Shown: positions 1-8,361 of the stretch, one piece after another
Layout: the number at the start of each line of letters is the position of its first letter
Position numbering within the stretch: the stretch's first letter is position 1
Source of the DNA: Hyphomicrobiales bacterium
GTDB lineage: Bacteria > Pseudomonadota > Alphaproteobacteria > Rhizobiales > Rhizobiaceae
Reading direction: 5' to 3'
Assembly: GCA_900469475.1 (NCBI GenBank)
Contig: UBXG01000019.1
Location: forward strand, 186,001 to 250,000
DNA: 64,000 nucleotides
The notes under the pieces: generated by a model
What the model saw: only the letters and a program-made list of their open reading frames with translations
What the model was told of the DNA's origin: nothing
Databases searched by the model: none
Translations under genes and position numbers: made by a program

Positions 1-359
1 AAGTCGAGGTGCAGAAGCTGCGGCAGAATGCGGAGCGCGAGAAGGTGCAGGCGCAGATCACCGTAACGCAGGCCCAGGCCGCAGCGGACGCCCGTCGCGC
101 CGATGCGCAGGCGCAGGCCGACGCTGTGAAGCTGCAGGCCGAAGCCGAGGCCGAAGCGATCCAGCTCCGCGGCGACGCCGAAGCGAAGGCAATCAAGGCC
201 CGGGGCGATGCATTGCGCGACAATCCGAACCTGATTTTCCTCACCCAGGCGGAAAAGTGGAATGGTCAATTGCCGACCACCATGCTGCCGAACGCTTCGG
301 TGCCGATGCTTAATCTCGATCAGCGCCAGAGCCCCGCCACGTCGGCGGAGCATGAATAG
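1..359 (+). CDS. SPFH/prohibitin-family protein, C-terminal fragment
   Basis: The frame is open to the window edge (codons begin at base 3), so the N-terminal membrane anchor and SPFH core lie upstream and only about the last 118 residues are visible. These are a long charged helix rich in Ala, Gln, Glu and Lys, with stretches such as EAEAIQLRGDAEAKA, followed by the tail FLTQAEKWNGQLPTTMLP. Such a coiled helix plus tail is typical of prohibitin/band 7 proteins, which form large membrane rings that scaffold or restrain proteases. The stop codon is 29 bp from the stop of the convergent metI. Family assignment rests only on the C-terminal part. Confidence 0.75.
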   Translation, partial: VEVQKLRQNAEREKVQAQITVTQAQAAADARRADAQAQADAVKLQAEAEAEAIQLRGDAEAKAIKARGDALRDNPNLIFLTQAEKWNGQLPTTMLPNASVPMLNLDQRQSPATSAEHE

Positions 360-388
360 CATCGATTGCGCGTGATCAGGGAGCCGAG

Positions 389-1045
389 CTAGCGGCGGTC
401 GAGCCGGTTGGCTAAGCGATCGCCCAGCCATTGCATGCCCCAGACCAGAATGATCAGCACGATGACGACGGCGATCATGACGCCGGTTTCGAAGCGCTGG
501 TAGCCGTAGCGGATCGCAAGGTCGCCGAGGCCGCCGCCGCCGATAGTGCCCGCCATCGCGGAAGCCCCGATCAGAGTCACCAGCGTCACCGTGAAGCCGG
601 CGACGATGCCGGGCATGGCCTCGGGCACCAGTACTTCGCGGATGATCGTCCAGCGATTGCCGCCCATGGCGCGCACCGCATCGATCAAGCCGCGATCGAC
701 TTCACGCAGCGAGACCTCGGCGATACGGGCATAATAAGGGATCGCGGCGATGGTCAGCGGCACGATGGCCGCCGTCGTGCCGAGCGCCGTGCCGACGATC
801 AACCGTGTCAGCGGGATGAGGGCAATCAGCAGGATGACGAAAGGCACGGCGCGGAAGCCGTTGACGAGCGCGGCAAGGACGCTGTTGATTGCAGGCTGCT
901 CGGCAATGCCGCCGCGACCGGTGACGACGAGGGCGAGGCCGAGCGGCAGGCCGATGACCAGGGAGAGGAGGCCGGACGCAGCCGTCATCCAAATCGTCTC
1001 CCAGAAGGAGCGCCAAAGCAGGCCGAGGATCACATCAGTTGTCAT
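389..1045 (-). CDS. metI: Methionine ABC transporter permease MetI
   Basis: A 218-residue inner-membrane permease with about five hydrophobic segments and the conserved cytoplasmic EAA-type loop (DAVRAMGGNRWTIIREVLVPE, about residues 120-140) that contacts the ATPase. Length and the N-terminal TM arrangement fit MetI. It starts inside the end of metN (11 bp overlap), so the two are translationally coupled, and the binding protein gene metQ lies just upstream on the same strand. Together they make a D-/L-methionine importer of the MetNIQ type. It is the last gene of the unit, convergent with the prohibitin-like gene. Confidence 0.93.
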   Translation of the reverse strand: MTTDVILGLLWRSFWETIWMTAASGLLSLVIGLPLGLALVVTGRGGIAEQPAINSVLAALVNGFRAVPFVILLIALIPLTRLIVGTALGTTAAIVPLTIAAIPYYARIAEVSLREVDRGLIDAVRAMGGNRWTIIREVLVPEAMPGIVAGFTVTLVTLIGASAMAGTIGGGGLGDLAIRYGYQRFETGVMIAVVIVLIILVWGMQWLGDRLANRLDRR

Positions 1046-2120
1046 AGCCTAAAACCTCCACCCGGGCGGAGCGGGCTTTCAGAAAATCGCTGACCTGCGC
1101 CGGCAGATCCGAATCGCGCGTCGGGACGGCGACGAAGAAACGGGCAACGGGTTGGTTCTGGATGTGGTCGATGCCACCGTGAACCAGGCGAAAAGAGCGC
1201 GGCAGGGCAGCCGAGAGTTCTGCAAACAGTGCCCCTTGCGCGGCCGGACCGGCAAGATCGACGCTTAGGATCGCTTCGACGCCTGATGTCGGCGACAGAC
1301 GGGCGGCGATGTGCTCGGGAAGCTGCGGGCGGATGCCGCCGAGCAGGCTTGCCGTGATCTCCGTTTCGGGGTTGGCGAAGACCGTCCATACGGAGCCTTC
1401 CTCGACGATCCGTCCGGCATCGATGACCGCGACGCGGTCTGCGATCGAGCGCACCACTTCCATCTCGTGGGTGATGAGTAGGATCGTCAGGCCGAGCTTG
1501 CGATTGATATCCTTCAGCAGTGCGAGGATCGACCGCGTCGTTTCCGGATCGAGCGCCGACGTTGCTTCGTCCGACAGCAGAAGCGCCGGGCGGGCGGCTA
1601 GTGCGCGGGCAATACCGACACGCTGTTTCTGGCCGCCGGAGAGGGCGGCGGGATAGGCTTTTGCCTTATCGGCGAGGCCGACAAGATCAAGCAGCTCGCG
1701 CGCCCGTTGCAGCCGTTCGGCCTTGGCCACCCCCTCGATCTTCAGCGGTAGGGCGATGTTTTCCTCGACGGTCTTTGCGGACAACAGATTGAAATGCTGG
1801 AAGACCATGCCGATGCGGCGACGTAGCGGCTGCAGTTCCTTTTCCGAGAGGCGTGCGATGTCGCGGCCTTCGATATGGATCTCGCCGCTATCGGCGCGCT
1901 CCAGCCCGTTCAGGCAACGGATCAGCGTCGATTTACCGGCGCCACTGCGGCCGATGATGCCGACGATCTCGCCACGGCGCGCGGTCAGTGAAATTCCATC
2001 AAGCGCGGGCGTCGTGCCGAACCGGCGGCGGACATCGACCAGGCGGACGATTTCGTCGCCCACCGCTCGTTCGGGCGGCGCCTGTCCGTCGATTGATGTG
2101 GCCGGGATGAAGGAATTCAT
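1035..2120 (-). CDS. metN: Methionine ABC transporter ATP-binding protein MetN
   Basis: A 361-residue ATPase. Walker A GRSGAGKS is at about residues 57-64, the signature LSGGQKQR and Walker B LLLSDEATSALD follow, and the C-terminal roughly 90 residues form a NIL domain, the allosteric methionine-sensing domain of MetN that inhibits transport when intracellular methionine is high. The start at 2120 (MNSFIP) is chosen because longer in-frame starts run back into metQ and are not family-like, while this ATG has an AAGAAG/GGGAAG stretch upstream. It overlaps metI by 11 bp. The gap to metQ is about 125 bp. Confidence 0.92.
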   Translation of the reverse strand: MNSFIPATSIDGQAPPERAVGDEIVRLVDVRRRFGTTPALDGISLTARRGEIVGIIGRSGAGKSTLIRCLNGLERADSGEIHIEGRDIARLSEKELQPLRRRIGMVFQHFNLLSAKTVEENIALPLKIEGVAKAERLQRARELLDLVGLADKAKAYPAALSGGQKQRVGIARALAARPALLLSDEATSALDPETTRSILALLKDINRKLGLTILLITHEMEVVRSIADRVAVIDAGRIVEEGSVWTVFANPETEITASLLGGIRPQLPEHIAARLSPTSGVEAILSVDLAGPAAQGALFAELSAALPRSFRLVHGGIDHIQNQPVARFFVAVPTRDSDLPAQVSDFLKARSARVEVLGYDN

Positions 2121-2245
2121 GTCTGCTTCCCAATCTTCTTTTTGCGTTCGGCGCGGGTTGAGCGTGGCTTTAAACATCAAAGGCGGCCCGGGCAAGATAC
2201 CCCGACCGCCTCGCCGCTCAGCGCGGTCCCCGCGCCGCCCTGACA

Positions 2246-3094
2246 TCAATAGGCGCTGATGCCCGTTCCCTTGTAAACCTTGTCGAACTCTGCCTTGACG
2301 GCGTCATTCTGGTAAGCCGCAACCAGCGTCTTAACCCAGGCCTCGTTCTCGCTGCCCTGCTTGACGGCGATAAAGTTGCGGTAGGGGTTGCCGTCGATCG
2401 GCTCCTGCGCAATGCGATCCTTCGGGGTCAGGCCGCTCTTCAGCGCCCAGTCGGTGTTGACGACGGCTGCGTCCAGGTCGTCGATCGAGCGGCCGACGAT
2501 GCCGGCGTCCAGTTCCTTGATCTCGACGTTCTTGGGGTTTTCAACGATGTCGGCGGTCGTGGCGAGAATGCCGGTGCCATCCTTGAGCTTGATCACGCCT
2601 TCGTTCTGCAGCACGCGCAGTGCACGGCCCTCGTTGGACGGATCGTTCGGTACGCCGATGACCGCACCCTTCGGAAGCTCTGCCACGGTCTTGTATTTCT
2701 TGGTGTAGAGGCCGATCGGCCAGACGCCGGTATAGCCGACGCTGACAATGTGGTAGCCGTGCTGCTTGATCTGATTGTCGAGGTAAGGCTTGTGCTGGAA
2801 AGCGTTGGCATCGATTTCGCCGCGCTCAAGGGCTTCGTTCGGCTGGGTGTAGTCGTTGAAGACAACCGTCTCGATCTTCAATCCTTTCTTGGCGGCTTCA
2901 GCAGTCACGACACGCCAGACATCTTCGTCTTCACCGCTGATGATGCCGACCTTGATTGTCTTGTCTGCCGCGAAAGATGGCGTAGAAGTCGCCGTCCAGC
3001 CGAAAACGGCGACAGCAGAGGCGAGGATGGCAGCAAGGCCGGCGCGGCGGGAAAGGCGCAGCGCGTCGAAACCTCTAGAAAGCTTTTCAGTCAT
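2246..3094 (-). CDS. metQ: Methionine-binding periplasmic protein MetQ
   Basis: A 282-residue NLPA-family substrate-binding protein. Residues 1 to about 42 form a Sec-type signal (basic start, hydrophobic core, cleavage near SFAADK). There is no lipobox cysteine, so unlike the E. coli protein it is probably soluble in the periplasm. The mature part begins TIKVGIISGEDEDVW and contains the NEALERGEIDANAFQHKPYLD block characteristic of MetQ/NLPA. It is the first gene of the metQ-metN-metI unit. About 209 bp of AT-rich DNA with an inverted repeat (3193-3223) lies upstream and probably holds its promoter. Confidence 0.92.
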   Translation of the reverse strand: MTEKLSRGFDALRLSRRAGLAAILASAVAVFGWTATSTPSFAADKTIKVGIISGEDEDVWRVVTAEAAKKGLKIETVVFNDYTQPNEALERGEIDANAFQHKPYLDNQIKQHGYHIVSVGYTGVWPIGLYTKKYKTVAELPKGAVIGVPNDPSNEGRALRVLQNEGVIKLKDGTGILATTADIVENPKNVEIKELDAGIVGRSIDDLDAAVVNTDWALKSGLTPKDRIAQEPIDGNPYRNFIAVKQGSENEAWVKTLVAAYQNDAVKAEFDKVYKGTGISAY

Positions 3095-3192
3095 GGGAAA
3101 TCCTGTTCCTGATGATCGAGATCAATATCTCGTGACGGCTTAATCATCTCAGACGCGTGTTCGCGCTGCCAAGCAGGATCATGCGTTGTGCG

Positions 3193-3223
3193 CCGCACTT
3201 CTGAAAAACTCTTTTCAGTGCGG
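3193..3223. promoter_or_regulatory. Inverted repeat upstream of metQ
   Basis: CCGCA and CTGAAAA on the left pair with TTTTCAG and TGCGG on the right, with a 3-nt bulge and a 4-nt loop. It sits 99-129 bp upstream of the metQ start and about 80 bp past the cupin stop. There is no T-tract after the stem in the direction of transcription, so an operator or a structured leader is more likely than a terminator. It does not match a SAM riboswitch that I can recognise. Confidence 0.4.
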
Positions 3224-3303
3224 TGCAAAGCGCAAACTAATTTTCTATAAATATTGTGGATTATTTATGCGGCAAATGAGATTTTGCCTGAAAAATGTGC
3301 AGA

Positions 3304-3807
3304 TTAACGATGGATCGGGTCTTTCCAGAGGACTTCTTCCGGTTTTTCCACCGGTTCGATATCCAGATTGACAACGACCGGTTCCTGCCCGGAGCGAACG
3401 AGAACACATTCCAGCGTTTCATCGCGGCTGGCATTGATTTCCTGATGCGGCACATAGGGCGGCACGAAGATGAAATCGCCGGGGCCGGCTTCGGCGACGA
3501 ATTCGAGGTTGTCACCCCAGCGCATCCGGGCCTTGCCCTTGACGACGTAGATGATGCTTTCGAGGTCGCCGTGATGGTGAGCGCCGGTCTTGGCATTGGC
3601 GTGGATCGTCACGGTTCCCGCCCAGATCTTTTCAGCGCCGGCGCGCGCATGATTGATCGCGGTCGCGCGGTTCATGCCGGGGGTTTGTGCGGTATTCGGA
3701 TCCAGCGCATTGCCGGGAATGATCTTGATGCCGTGTTCGCGCCAATCGATGGGCTGAGGGTCGTGATCATGCCCGTCGTGATGCTGATGTTCATGATCGC
3801 CGCACAT
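3304..3807 (-). CDS. Cupin-domain metal-binding protein
   Basis: A single-domain cupin of 167 residues. The first cupin motif gives HHH at 77-79 and Glu83, and His121 in VPPYVPHQEI comes from the second, a complete three-His/one-Glu metal site. The N-terminus is unusually His/Asp-rich (HEHQHHDGHDHD, about residues 5-16) and could bind extra metal. An in-frame ATG at 3885 exists, but the ATG at 3807 has AAGGGA correctly spaced before it and is preferred. Substrate unknown; cupins of this shape are often dioxygenases, isomerases or sensor-like proteins. It is divergent from the unknown gene at 4139. Confidence 0.8.
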   Translation of the reverse strand: MCGDHEHQHHDGHDHDPQPIDWREHGIKIIPGNALDPNTAQTPGMNRATAINHARAGAEKIWAGTVTIHANAKTGAHHHGDLESIIYVVKGKARMRWGDNLEFVAEAGPGDFIFVPPYVPHQEINASRDETLECVLVRSGQEPVVVNLDIEPVEKPEEVLWKDPIHR

Positions 3808-3974
3808 GGCGTTCCCTTTGCTCTTGGGAGAGAGATTCGCGCGCCTTTCCTCGGCACCCGGTAATTTCATACTACGCGAAGTCATTCAAAAATAAAGAGA
3901 ATTACAGAAAATTCTTAAAGAGGCTTTTCAAGTCGAGATTAATCTATAGACTTGATCAAGTTAAATGACCGGTG

Positions 3975-4000
3975 GGAACATTTCGTGTGTGTCCCGCGTT
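3975..4000 (+). promoter_or_regulatory. EcfG-type general stress promoter
   Basis: GGAAC at 3975-3979 and CGTT at 3997-4000 are separated by exactly 17 bases. This is an exact match to the GGAAC-N16/17-CGTT consensus of the alphaproteobacterial general stress sigma factor EcfG (RpoE2 in Sinorhizobium). It points at the gene starting at 4139, leaving a leader of about 130 nt. A strict match at the right spacing, on the right strand and in an intergenic region makes it credible. Confidence 0.72.
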
Positions 4001-4138
4001 GCGCCGGTCACGAGATGGTTTGCCGCGCCACGCCCCGTTCTTCCGGCGCGCCAAGCTGACGAAGCAGCGCTTGGGTCTCGGAGGAGAGACCATCCAATTT
4101 CATACATGCGCCGGACTTCCAATTGAAAGGAGACAGAC

Positions 4139-4528
4139 ATGTCGAATGCCTTGCCGCCCCTTCATGAGGGTCATGCACCCATCACCCTGCAGCAGCTCTT
4201 CCGCGAAGCGCTCTATGCCTTCGAGGAATGGGACAGCGAAGTAACCGAACCGATCGTGACGTTCGAAGGACGCATCCATCCCATCAGCGTTGTGTTCGAA
4301 GCGATGCGCGAATGCACAGACATTGTGCCCAACAACATTGTCTCGGCCGTAACCGAGCGGCTAACCAAGCCCTGGGAGGGCGAAGGCCCGCTTGACACGA
4401 TGACCTTTTCGACGGCTGCTCGCGTAATGGGCGTTCTCGTTCGCAAAAGGCTGCTCGCCGTGAATAACGGCCTCAACGTTGCCGCCCTTGCTGCAGACGC
4501 TCAGACGACGGAAAAATCCGATCGCTGA
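4139..4528 (+). CDS. Conserved hypothetical protein under a stress promoter
   Basis: I do not recognise a domain in this 129-residue protein. It is soluble, slightly acidic at the N-terminus (FEEWDSEVTEP), with no signal peptide, membrane segment or cysteine cluster; about residues 66-115 look helical. The start is firm, with AAAGGAGACAGAC directly before ATG. Upstream is an exact EcfG-type promoter, so expression in stationary phase or under general stress is the best clue. A strong hairpin follows the gene and separates it from the convergent AhpD-like gene. The leader (4001-4138) also holds a seven-codon reading frame (ATG at about 4105) of unknown significance. Confidence 0.75.
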   Translation: MSNALPPLHEGHAPITLQQLFREALYAFEEWDSEVTEPIVTFEGRIHPISVVFEAMRECTDIVPNNIVSAVTERLTKPWEGEGPLDTMTFSTAARVMGVLVRKRLLAVNNGLNVAALAADAQTTEKSDR

Positions 4529-4548
4529 AAAGCGAAAGACCGTTTAAG

Positions 4549-4578
4549 GAAGGCCCGCCGGCACGCCCGCGGGCCTTC
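4549..4578. terminator. Bidirectional terminator hairpin
   Basis: A perfect 10-bp stem (GAAGGCCCGC with GCGGGCCTTC) and 10-nt loop lie between the convergent genes ending at 4528 and 4586. The plus-strand side is followed by a short T-rich stretch (TGCATTTT). It probably serves both genes. Confidence 0.75.
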
Positions 4579-4585
4579 TGCATTT

Positions 4586-4999
4586 TCAGCGTTTGCGGAC
4601 ATCGAATTCCGGATCGACAGGGATCTGCATCGCCGTGACCAGATGGTTCGTTTGTCCGGCAAGGCCGATCACCGCCAGCAGCTCCGCATGCTGGGCATCG
4701 GTCATCCCTTTCGCCTTCGCGGCAGCCGTATGGGAATGGATGCAATAGCTGCAGCCATTGGCAGTGGAGACGGCAATGTAGATCATCTCGCGCACCAGCG
4801 GATCGAGCGCGCCTTCCGTCATCATGACAGCTTTCAGCCCTTCCCAGGTGCGCTTCAGCAGTGCCGGGTCGTTCGCCAGGCCGCGCCAGAAATTATTGAC
4901 GAAATCGGATTTTCTCACTGCGCGAATATCGTCGAACACCGCCTTCACGGCCGGGATCGCCTCTGCCTCCGCATCATCGAGCAATTTAACCGTTGCCAT
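4586..4999 (-). CDS. AhpD-like carboxymuconolactone decarboxylase-family protein
   Basis: A 137-residue all-alpha CMD-fold protein with the AhpD peroxidase motif E-x11-C-x2-C-x3-H seen exactly: Glu71, Cys83, Cys86 (CSYCIHSH) and His90. Proteins with this motif use the cysteine pair for thiol-dependent peroxidase or disulfide reductase chemistry. The start at 4999 (MATVKLL) is chosen because AAGGAG sits 9 nt upstream; an ATG 48 bp earlier has no good ribosome site. It is divergent from the fuconate dehydratase across 331 bp that contain an inverted repeat. Physiological partner unknown. Confidence 0.85.
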   Translation of the reverse strand: MATVKLLDDAEAEAIPAVKAVFDDIRAVRKSDFVNNFWRGLANDPALLKRTWEGLKAVMMTEGALDPLVREMIYIAVSTANGCSYCIHSHTAAAKAKGMTDAQHAELLAVIGLAGQTNHLVTAMQIPVDPEFDVRKR

Positions 5000-5113
5000 T
5001 CCCTGCATCTCCTTCAGCAAATCCATTTGGGTCGGACAATAGCGCATTTTGTGGCGCTGGCGGCAGCATAGAGCCCGAATTCATGCTGTCTTTTCGATTG
5101 CAAAAATCATGCA

Positions 5114-5136
5114 TATGTGAAAAAACTATTCACATA
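5114..5136. promoter_or_regulatory. Candidate operator between divergent genes
   Basis: A perfect 8-bp inverted repeat, TATGTGAA and TTCACATA, with a 7-nt A-rich spacer. It lies between the AhpD-like gene (start 4999, minus) and the fuconate dehydratase (start 5331, plus), in the only strongly AT-rich part of that gap. Shape and position suit a dimeric regulator; no regulator is adjacent, so its owner is unknown. Confidence 0.45.
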
Positions 5137-5330
5137 AGAAAATAAGGGTTCTCTGCAGAAACGACGGCAGGGTTAGGAGGAGAGGCGCTTTGAGGACGCA
5201 TCCGCCTATCCGCATCGAGAGGTGATTGCTGAAATTCGAATGTGCAGCTCGCATAATGTGGCCCTCTGGGAGGAGTTCGACCTCGGGTTAGAGGTTGAGA
5301 GGTCGCGATGGATTTAGAAGGAGTTTTCCA

Positions 5331-6608
5331 ATGACGCGCATCACCAATCTTCGCGTTTTCGATTTGCGCTTCCCGACATCGCAGAGCCTCGATGGTTCGG
5401 ACGCGATGAATCCAGATCCGGATTATTCGGCAGCTTATGTCATCCTCGACACCGACAAGCCGGGCCTTGCCGGCCACGGCCTGACCTTCACCATCGGCCG
5501 CGGCAATGACATTTGCTGCATGGCAATCGAGGCGATGCGGCATCTGGTCGTCGGCACCGAACTTGCGACGGTTCTGGAAAACCCCGGCAAATACTGGCGG
5601 CATCTGACCAGCGACAGTCAGCTGCGCTGGATCGGCCCAGAGAAGGGCGCGATGCATCTGGCAACCGGCGCTGTCGTCAATGCCGTCTGGGATCTGCTCG
5701 CGAAGGAGGCCGGCAAGCCGGTCTGGCGGCTGGTTTCGGAGATGAATGCCGAACAGATCGCCGATATCGTCGACTATCGTTACCTGACCGATGTGCTGAC
5801 CCGCGATGAGGCCGTTGCCATCCTGAAGAAGGCGGAAGCCGGCAAGGCCGATCGTATCGCTACGCTCGAGCGTGAGGGCTATGCCTGCTACACGACATCA
5901 GCCGGTTGGCTTGGCTATGACGACGCCAAGCTGCGCCGCCTGTGCCAGGAGGCGATCGATGCCGGCTTCAACCATGTGAAGATGAAGGTCGGCCGTGATC
6001 TCGAAGACGATATTCGCCGTCTCACCATTGCCCGCGAGGTGATCGGCCCCGATCGTTACCTCATGATCGACGCCAACCAGGTCTGGGAGGTCAATCAGGC
6101 GATCGACTGGGTGAAGAAGCTCGCCTTCGCCAAGCCCTTCTTCATCGAAGAACCCACTAGCCCTGACGATGTTGCCGGACACCGCAAGATCCGCCAGGCC
6201 ACCGGCCCGGTGAAGGTCGCCACCGGCGAGATGTGCCAGAACCGCATCATGTTCAAGCAGTTCATCGCCGAGGGCGCGATCGACATCGTGCAGATCGATT
6301 CCTGCCGCATGGGCGGTCTCAACGAAGTGCTGGCGGTGCTGCTGATCGCCGCCAAGTATGGGTTGCCGGTCTGGCCGCATGCCGGTGGCGTCGGGCTTTG
6401 CGAATATGTGCAGCACCTGTCGATGATTGATTACATCGCCGTATCCGGCACCAAGGATGGCCGCGTCATCGAATATGTCGATCACCTGCACGAGCATTTC
6501 ATCGACCCCTGCATCATCCGCGATGCAGCCTACATGCCGCCGAGCCTGCCGGGCTTCTCGATCGAGATGAAGCCGGAATCGATCGCGGAATATACGTTCG
6601 GGGGTTGA
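5331..6608 (+). CDS. L-fuconate dehydratase (enolase superfamily)
   Basis: A 425-residue enolase-superfamily protein of the mandelate racemase group, predicted to dehydrate L-fuconate to 2-keto-3-deoxy-L-fuconate. Visible catalytic residues are the KxK pair Lys217/Lys219 (HVKMKVG), metal ligands Asp247 (IDAN), Glu273 (IEEP) and Glu300 (TGEMC), and His350 (WPHAGG). The N-terminal capping domain YVILDTDKPGLAGHG and the overall length match characterised fuconate dehydratases. The start is set by AGAAGGAG 6-9 nt before ATG. Other fucose pathway genes are not in the window, so it appears solitary. A terminator follows directly. Confidence 0.86.
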   Translation: MTRITNLRVFDLRFPTSQSLDGSDAMNPDPDYSAAYVILDTDKPGLAGHGLTFTIGRGNDICCMAIEAMRHLVVGTELATVLENPGKYWRHLTSDSQLRWIGPEKGAMHLATGAVVNAVWDLLAKEAGKPVWRLVSEMNAEQIADIVDYRYLTDVLTRDEAVAILKKAEAGKADRIATLEREGYACYTTSAGWLGYDDAKLRRLCQEAIDAGFNHVKMKVGRDLEDDIRRLTIAREVIGPDRYLMIDANQVWEVNQAIDWVKKLAFAKPFFIEEPTSPDDVAGHRKIRQATGPVKVATGEMCQNRIMFKQFIAEGAIDIVQIDSCRMGGLNEVLAVLLIAAKYGLPVWPHAGGVGLCEYVQHLSMIDYIAVSGTKDGRVIEYVDHLHEHFIDPCIIRDAAYMPPSLPGFSIEMKPESIAEYTFGG

Positions 6609-6630
6609 GCCCCAGCTGTATTCGTCAACG

Positions 6631-6658
6631 CAAAAGCCCGCCAGATCGCGGGCTTTTG
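6631..6658. terminator. Terminator after fuconate dehydratase
   Basis: An 11-bp perfect stem, CAAAAGCCCGC with GCGGGCTTTTG, and a 6-nt loop, followed by TCTTTCT. It lies 22 bp after the dehydratase stop and 23 bp before the stop of the convergent gene. The A and T runs in the arms let it work in both directions. Confidence 0.85.
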
Positions 6659-6680
6659 TCTTTCTGCTCAAGAGGTCGTT

Positions 6681-8234
6681 TCAGGCGGACTTGTTGAGCC
6701 ACTCTTGAATGACCGGCACATCGGCATCGTCAAACTCATGACCGGCGGGAACGGTTGCAAGTTCGACCTTTGCGTCGCCATCGCGCAGGCGTTCGGCCAA
6801 TAGCTGAGCGTATGGGCCATACAGATCCTTCTCGCCGGCGACCACCAGCACATTGGCATCCGACATATCAGCCGCCGGCGGATTTTCGAGCACGGCCATA
6901 GAGCGCAGCAGCACGGCGCGGCGGATGAGATGCGGGTGCAGCGACAGCATGGCGTTCAGCAGGTTGGCGCCGTTCGAATAGCCGATATAGACGATGCGAT
7001 CTGGATCGAGGCCATAGGCATGGATCGCGCCGTCGATGAAGGCAGCAAAGGCTTCGGCCTCGCTGGCGATATCCGTCTGATCGAAGGACATCGGCCCATT
7101 GCGGCGGAACCAGCGCGGCGCTCCTTCCTCCAGCGCACGGCCACGCACGCTGAGCAAGGTCGCATTGGGATCGATCTCGTGACCAAGCGGCAGCATTGTC
7201 GTTTCGTTGGCGCCGGAACCGTGCAGCAGAATGAAGACATTGCCGTTCGGCTCATCGGGCGTGAAGAAACGATGGATGAAGGGCAGGTCGCGATAGATGA
7301 CGCGCGGCTCTCCGGGCATGGAGAACTGCGGCAGGATCACGTTCAGCTCGGCCAAAAGCTTGGGACTGTCGCCGGGAGCGAAGAGGCGCGTGCCAAGCGT
7401 CGTTTCGTCCTCGTCGATCAACATGCCAGGCGCATCCGTGGCGAGTTCGAACAGGATCTGGCCAGGTTCGCGGACATAGAGCGAGCGGAAATATTTGCGG
7501 TCATGCATCGTCGTCGGCCCGGAATCGATCGCCTGCAGGGCGGTGTGGACCGACTGCAATTCCGCATCGTCGGCGGCGCGAAAGGCGACATGATCGATCG
7601 TACCCGTACCCGGGGCGCTCGCCCAGAAGCCGCGGGCATCGCGGATGTCGAGGATATCGCCAGGCTCCGAGACGAGTCGGCTGATCGCGCCATTGGTGGC
7701 AAGGGGCCGGTAGTCGAAATGGTCGATCAAAATGGCCTGGGTTTCATCAGGCGTTTCGCTGAATAGCGTCGCGCCACGGATACGTCGGACTGCGTGTTCC
7801 TGCGGAATGGTGTCGCTTGTCCATGGAGCCGCCGCCTGCAGCGCGTTCGTTCCCACCAATTTGACGATGACGCCGTCCGGATCCTTCAGCCGAAGCACAG
7901 GCTCACCGAATTCGTCGGAGGGGCCTTCGGGCTTGAGGCCGGCACTCAGGGCACGCGTCAGCCAGAAACCGATGCTTGCGGGATCGATGGCGAGAGAGAT
8001 TTCGCCGATCTGCCCGACGCCGGCGCGGCCGGGCGAACCATCCTCCCAGACAAGGAAAGTAATCAGCGAGCCGGGCGAGCCCTTGGCGTCGCCATAGAGG
8101 AGATGAAGCTGGGTGGCGTCTTCAAAGCCACCGGTGCGCTTGACTAGGCGCAGGCCGAGGAAGCCGACGTAGAAATCGACATTCGCCTGGACCTTGCGGG
8201 TGATCAGCGTGATGTGATGGATGCCGGCGACCAT
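6681..8234 (-). CDS. Fused VOC dioxygenase-like / alpha-beta hydrolase
   Basis: A 517-residue two-part protein. Residues 1 to about 310 are two vicinal-oxygen-chelate (glyoxalase) modules, starting GIHHITLITRKVQANVDFY, of the type in hydroquinone ring-cleaving dioxygenases (MhqA/MhqO, LinE/PcpA-like). Residues about 335-517 are a carboxylesterase/phospholipase-type alpha/beta hydrolase with HGSGANET near the oxyanion position and the nucleophile motif GYSNGAN; a C-terminal GHEFDD gives the histidine. Bacillus subtilis encodes MhqO-type dioxygenases and MhqD-type esterases separately in quinone-response operons, so this looks like the fused equivalent. A DHA2 exporter lies 127 bp upstream on the same strand. 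A role in quinone or hydroquinone detoxification is inferred. Confidence 0.85.
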   Translation of the reverse strand: MVAGIHHITLITRKVQANVDFYVGFLGLRLVKRTGGFEDATQLHLLYGDAKGSPGSLITFLVWEDGSPGRAGVGQIGEISLAIDPASIGFWLTRALSAGLKPEGPSDEFGEPVLRLKDPDGVIVKLVGTNALQAAAPWTSDTIPQEHAVRRIRGATLFSETPDETQAILIDHFDYRPLATNGAISRLVSEPGDILDIRDARGFWASAPGTGTIDHVAFRAADDAELQSVHTALQAIDSGPTTMHDRKYFRSLYVREPGQILFELATDAPGMLIDEDETTLGTRLFAPGDSPKLLAELNVILPQFSMPGEPRVIYRDLPFIHRFFTPDEPNGNVFILLHGSGANETTMLPLGHEIDPNATLLSVRGRALEEGAPRWFRRNGPMSFDQTDIASEAEAFAAFIDGAIHAYGLDPDRIVYIGYSNGANLLNAMLSLHPHLIRRAVLLRSMAVLENPPAADMSDANVLVVAGEKDLYGPYAQLLAERLRDGDAKVELATVPAGHEFDDADVPVIQEWLNKSA

Positions 8235-8361
8235 GGGATGCTCCAGACTGTTATTCGTTCTGGTCGCTATTTAGGTCGCCGCCACTGTTCAATGCAATGC
8301 ACCGCCCGTGGAGGCACTGTTCACAAAAGACGTTATTGCCGCAGTTGGCGAGAGGCGAGCA

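Noticed and set aside
3095-3303. SAM riboswitch upstream of metQ
   Set aside because: I looked for the conserved cores of the SAM-II type found in alphaproteobacteria and did not see them; only an inverted repeat is present.
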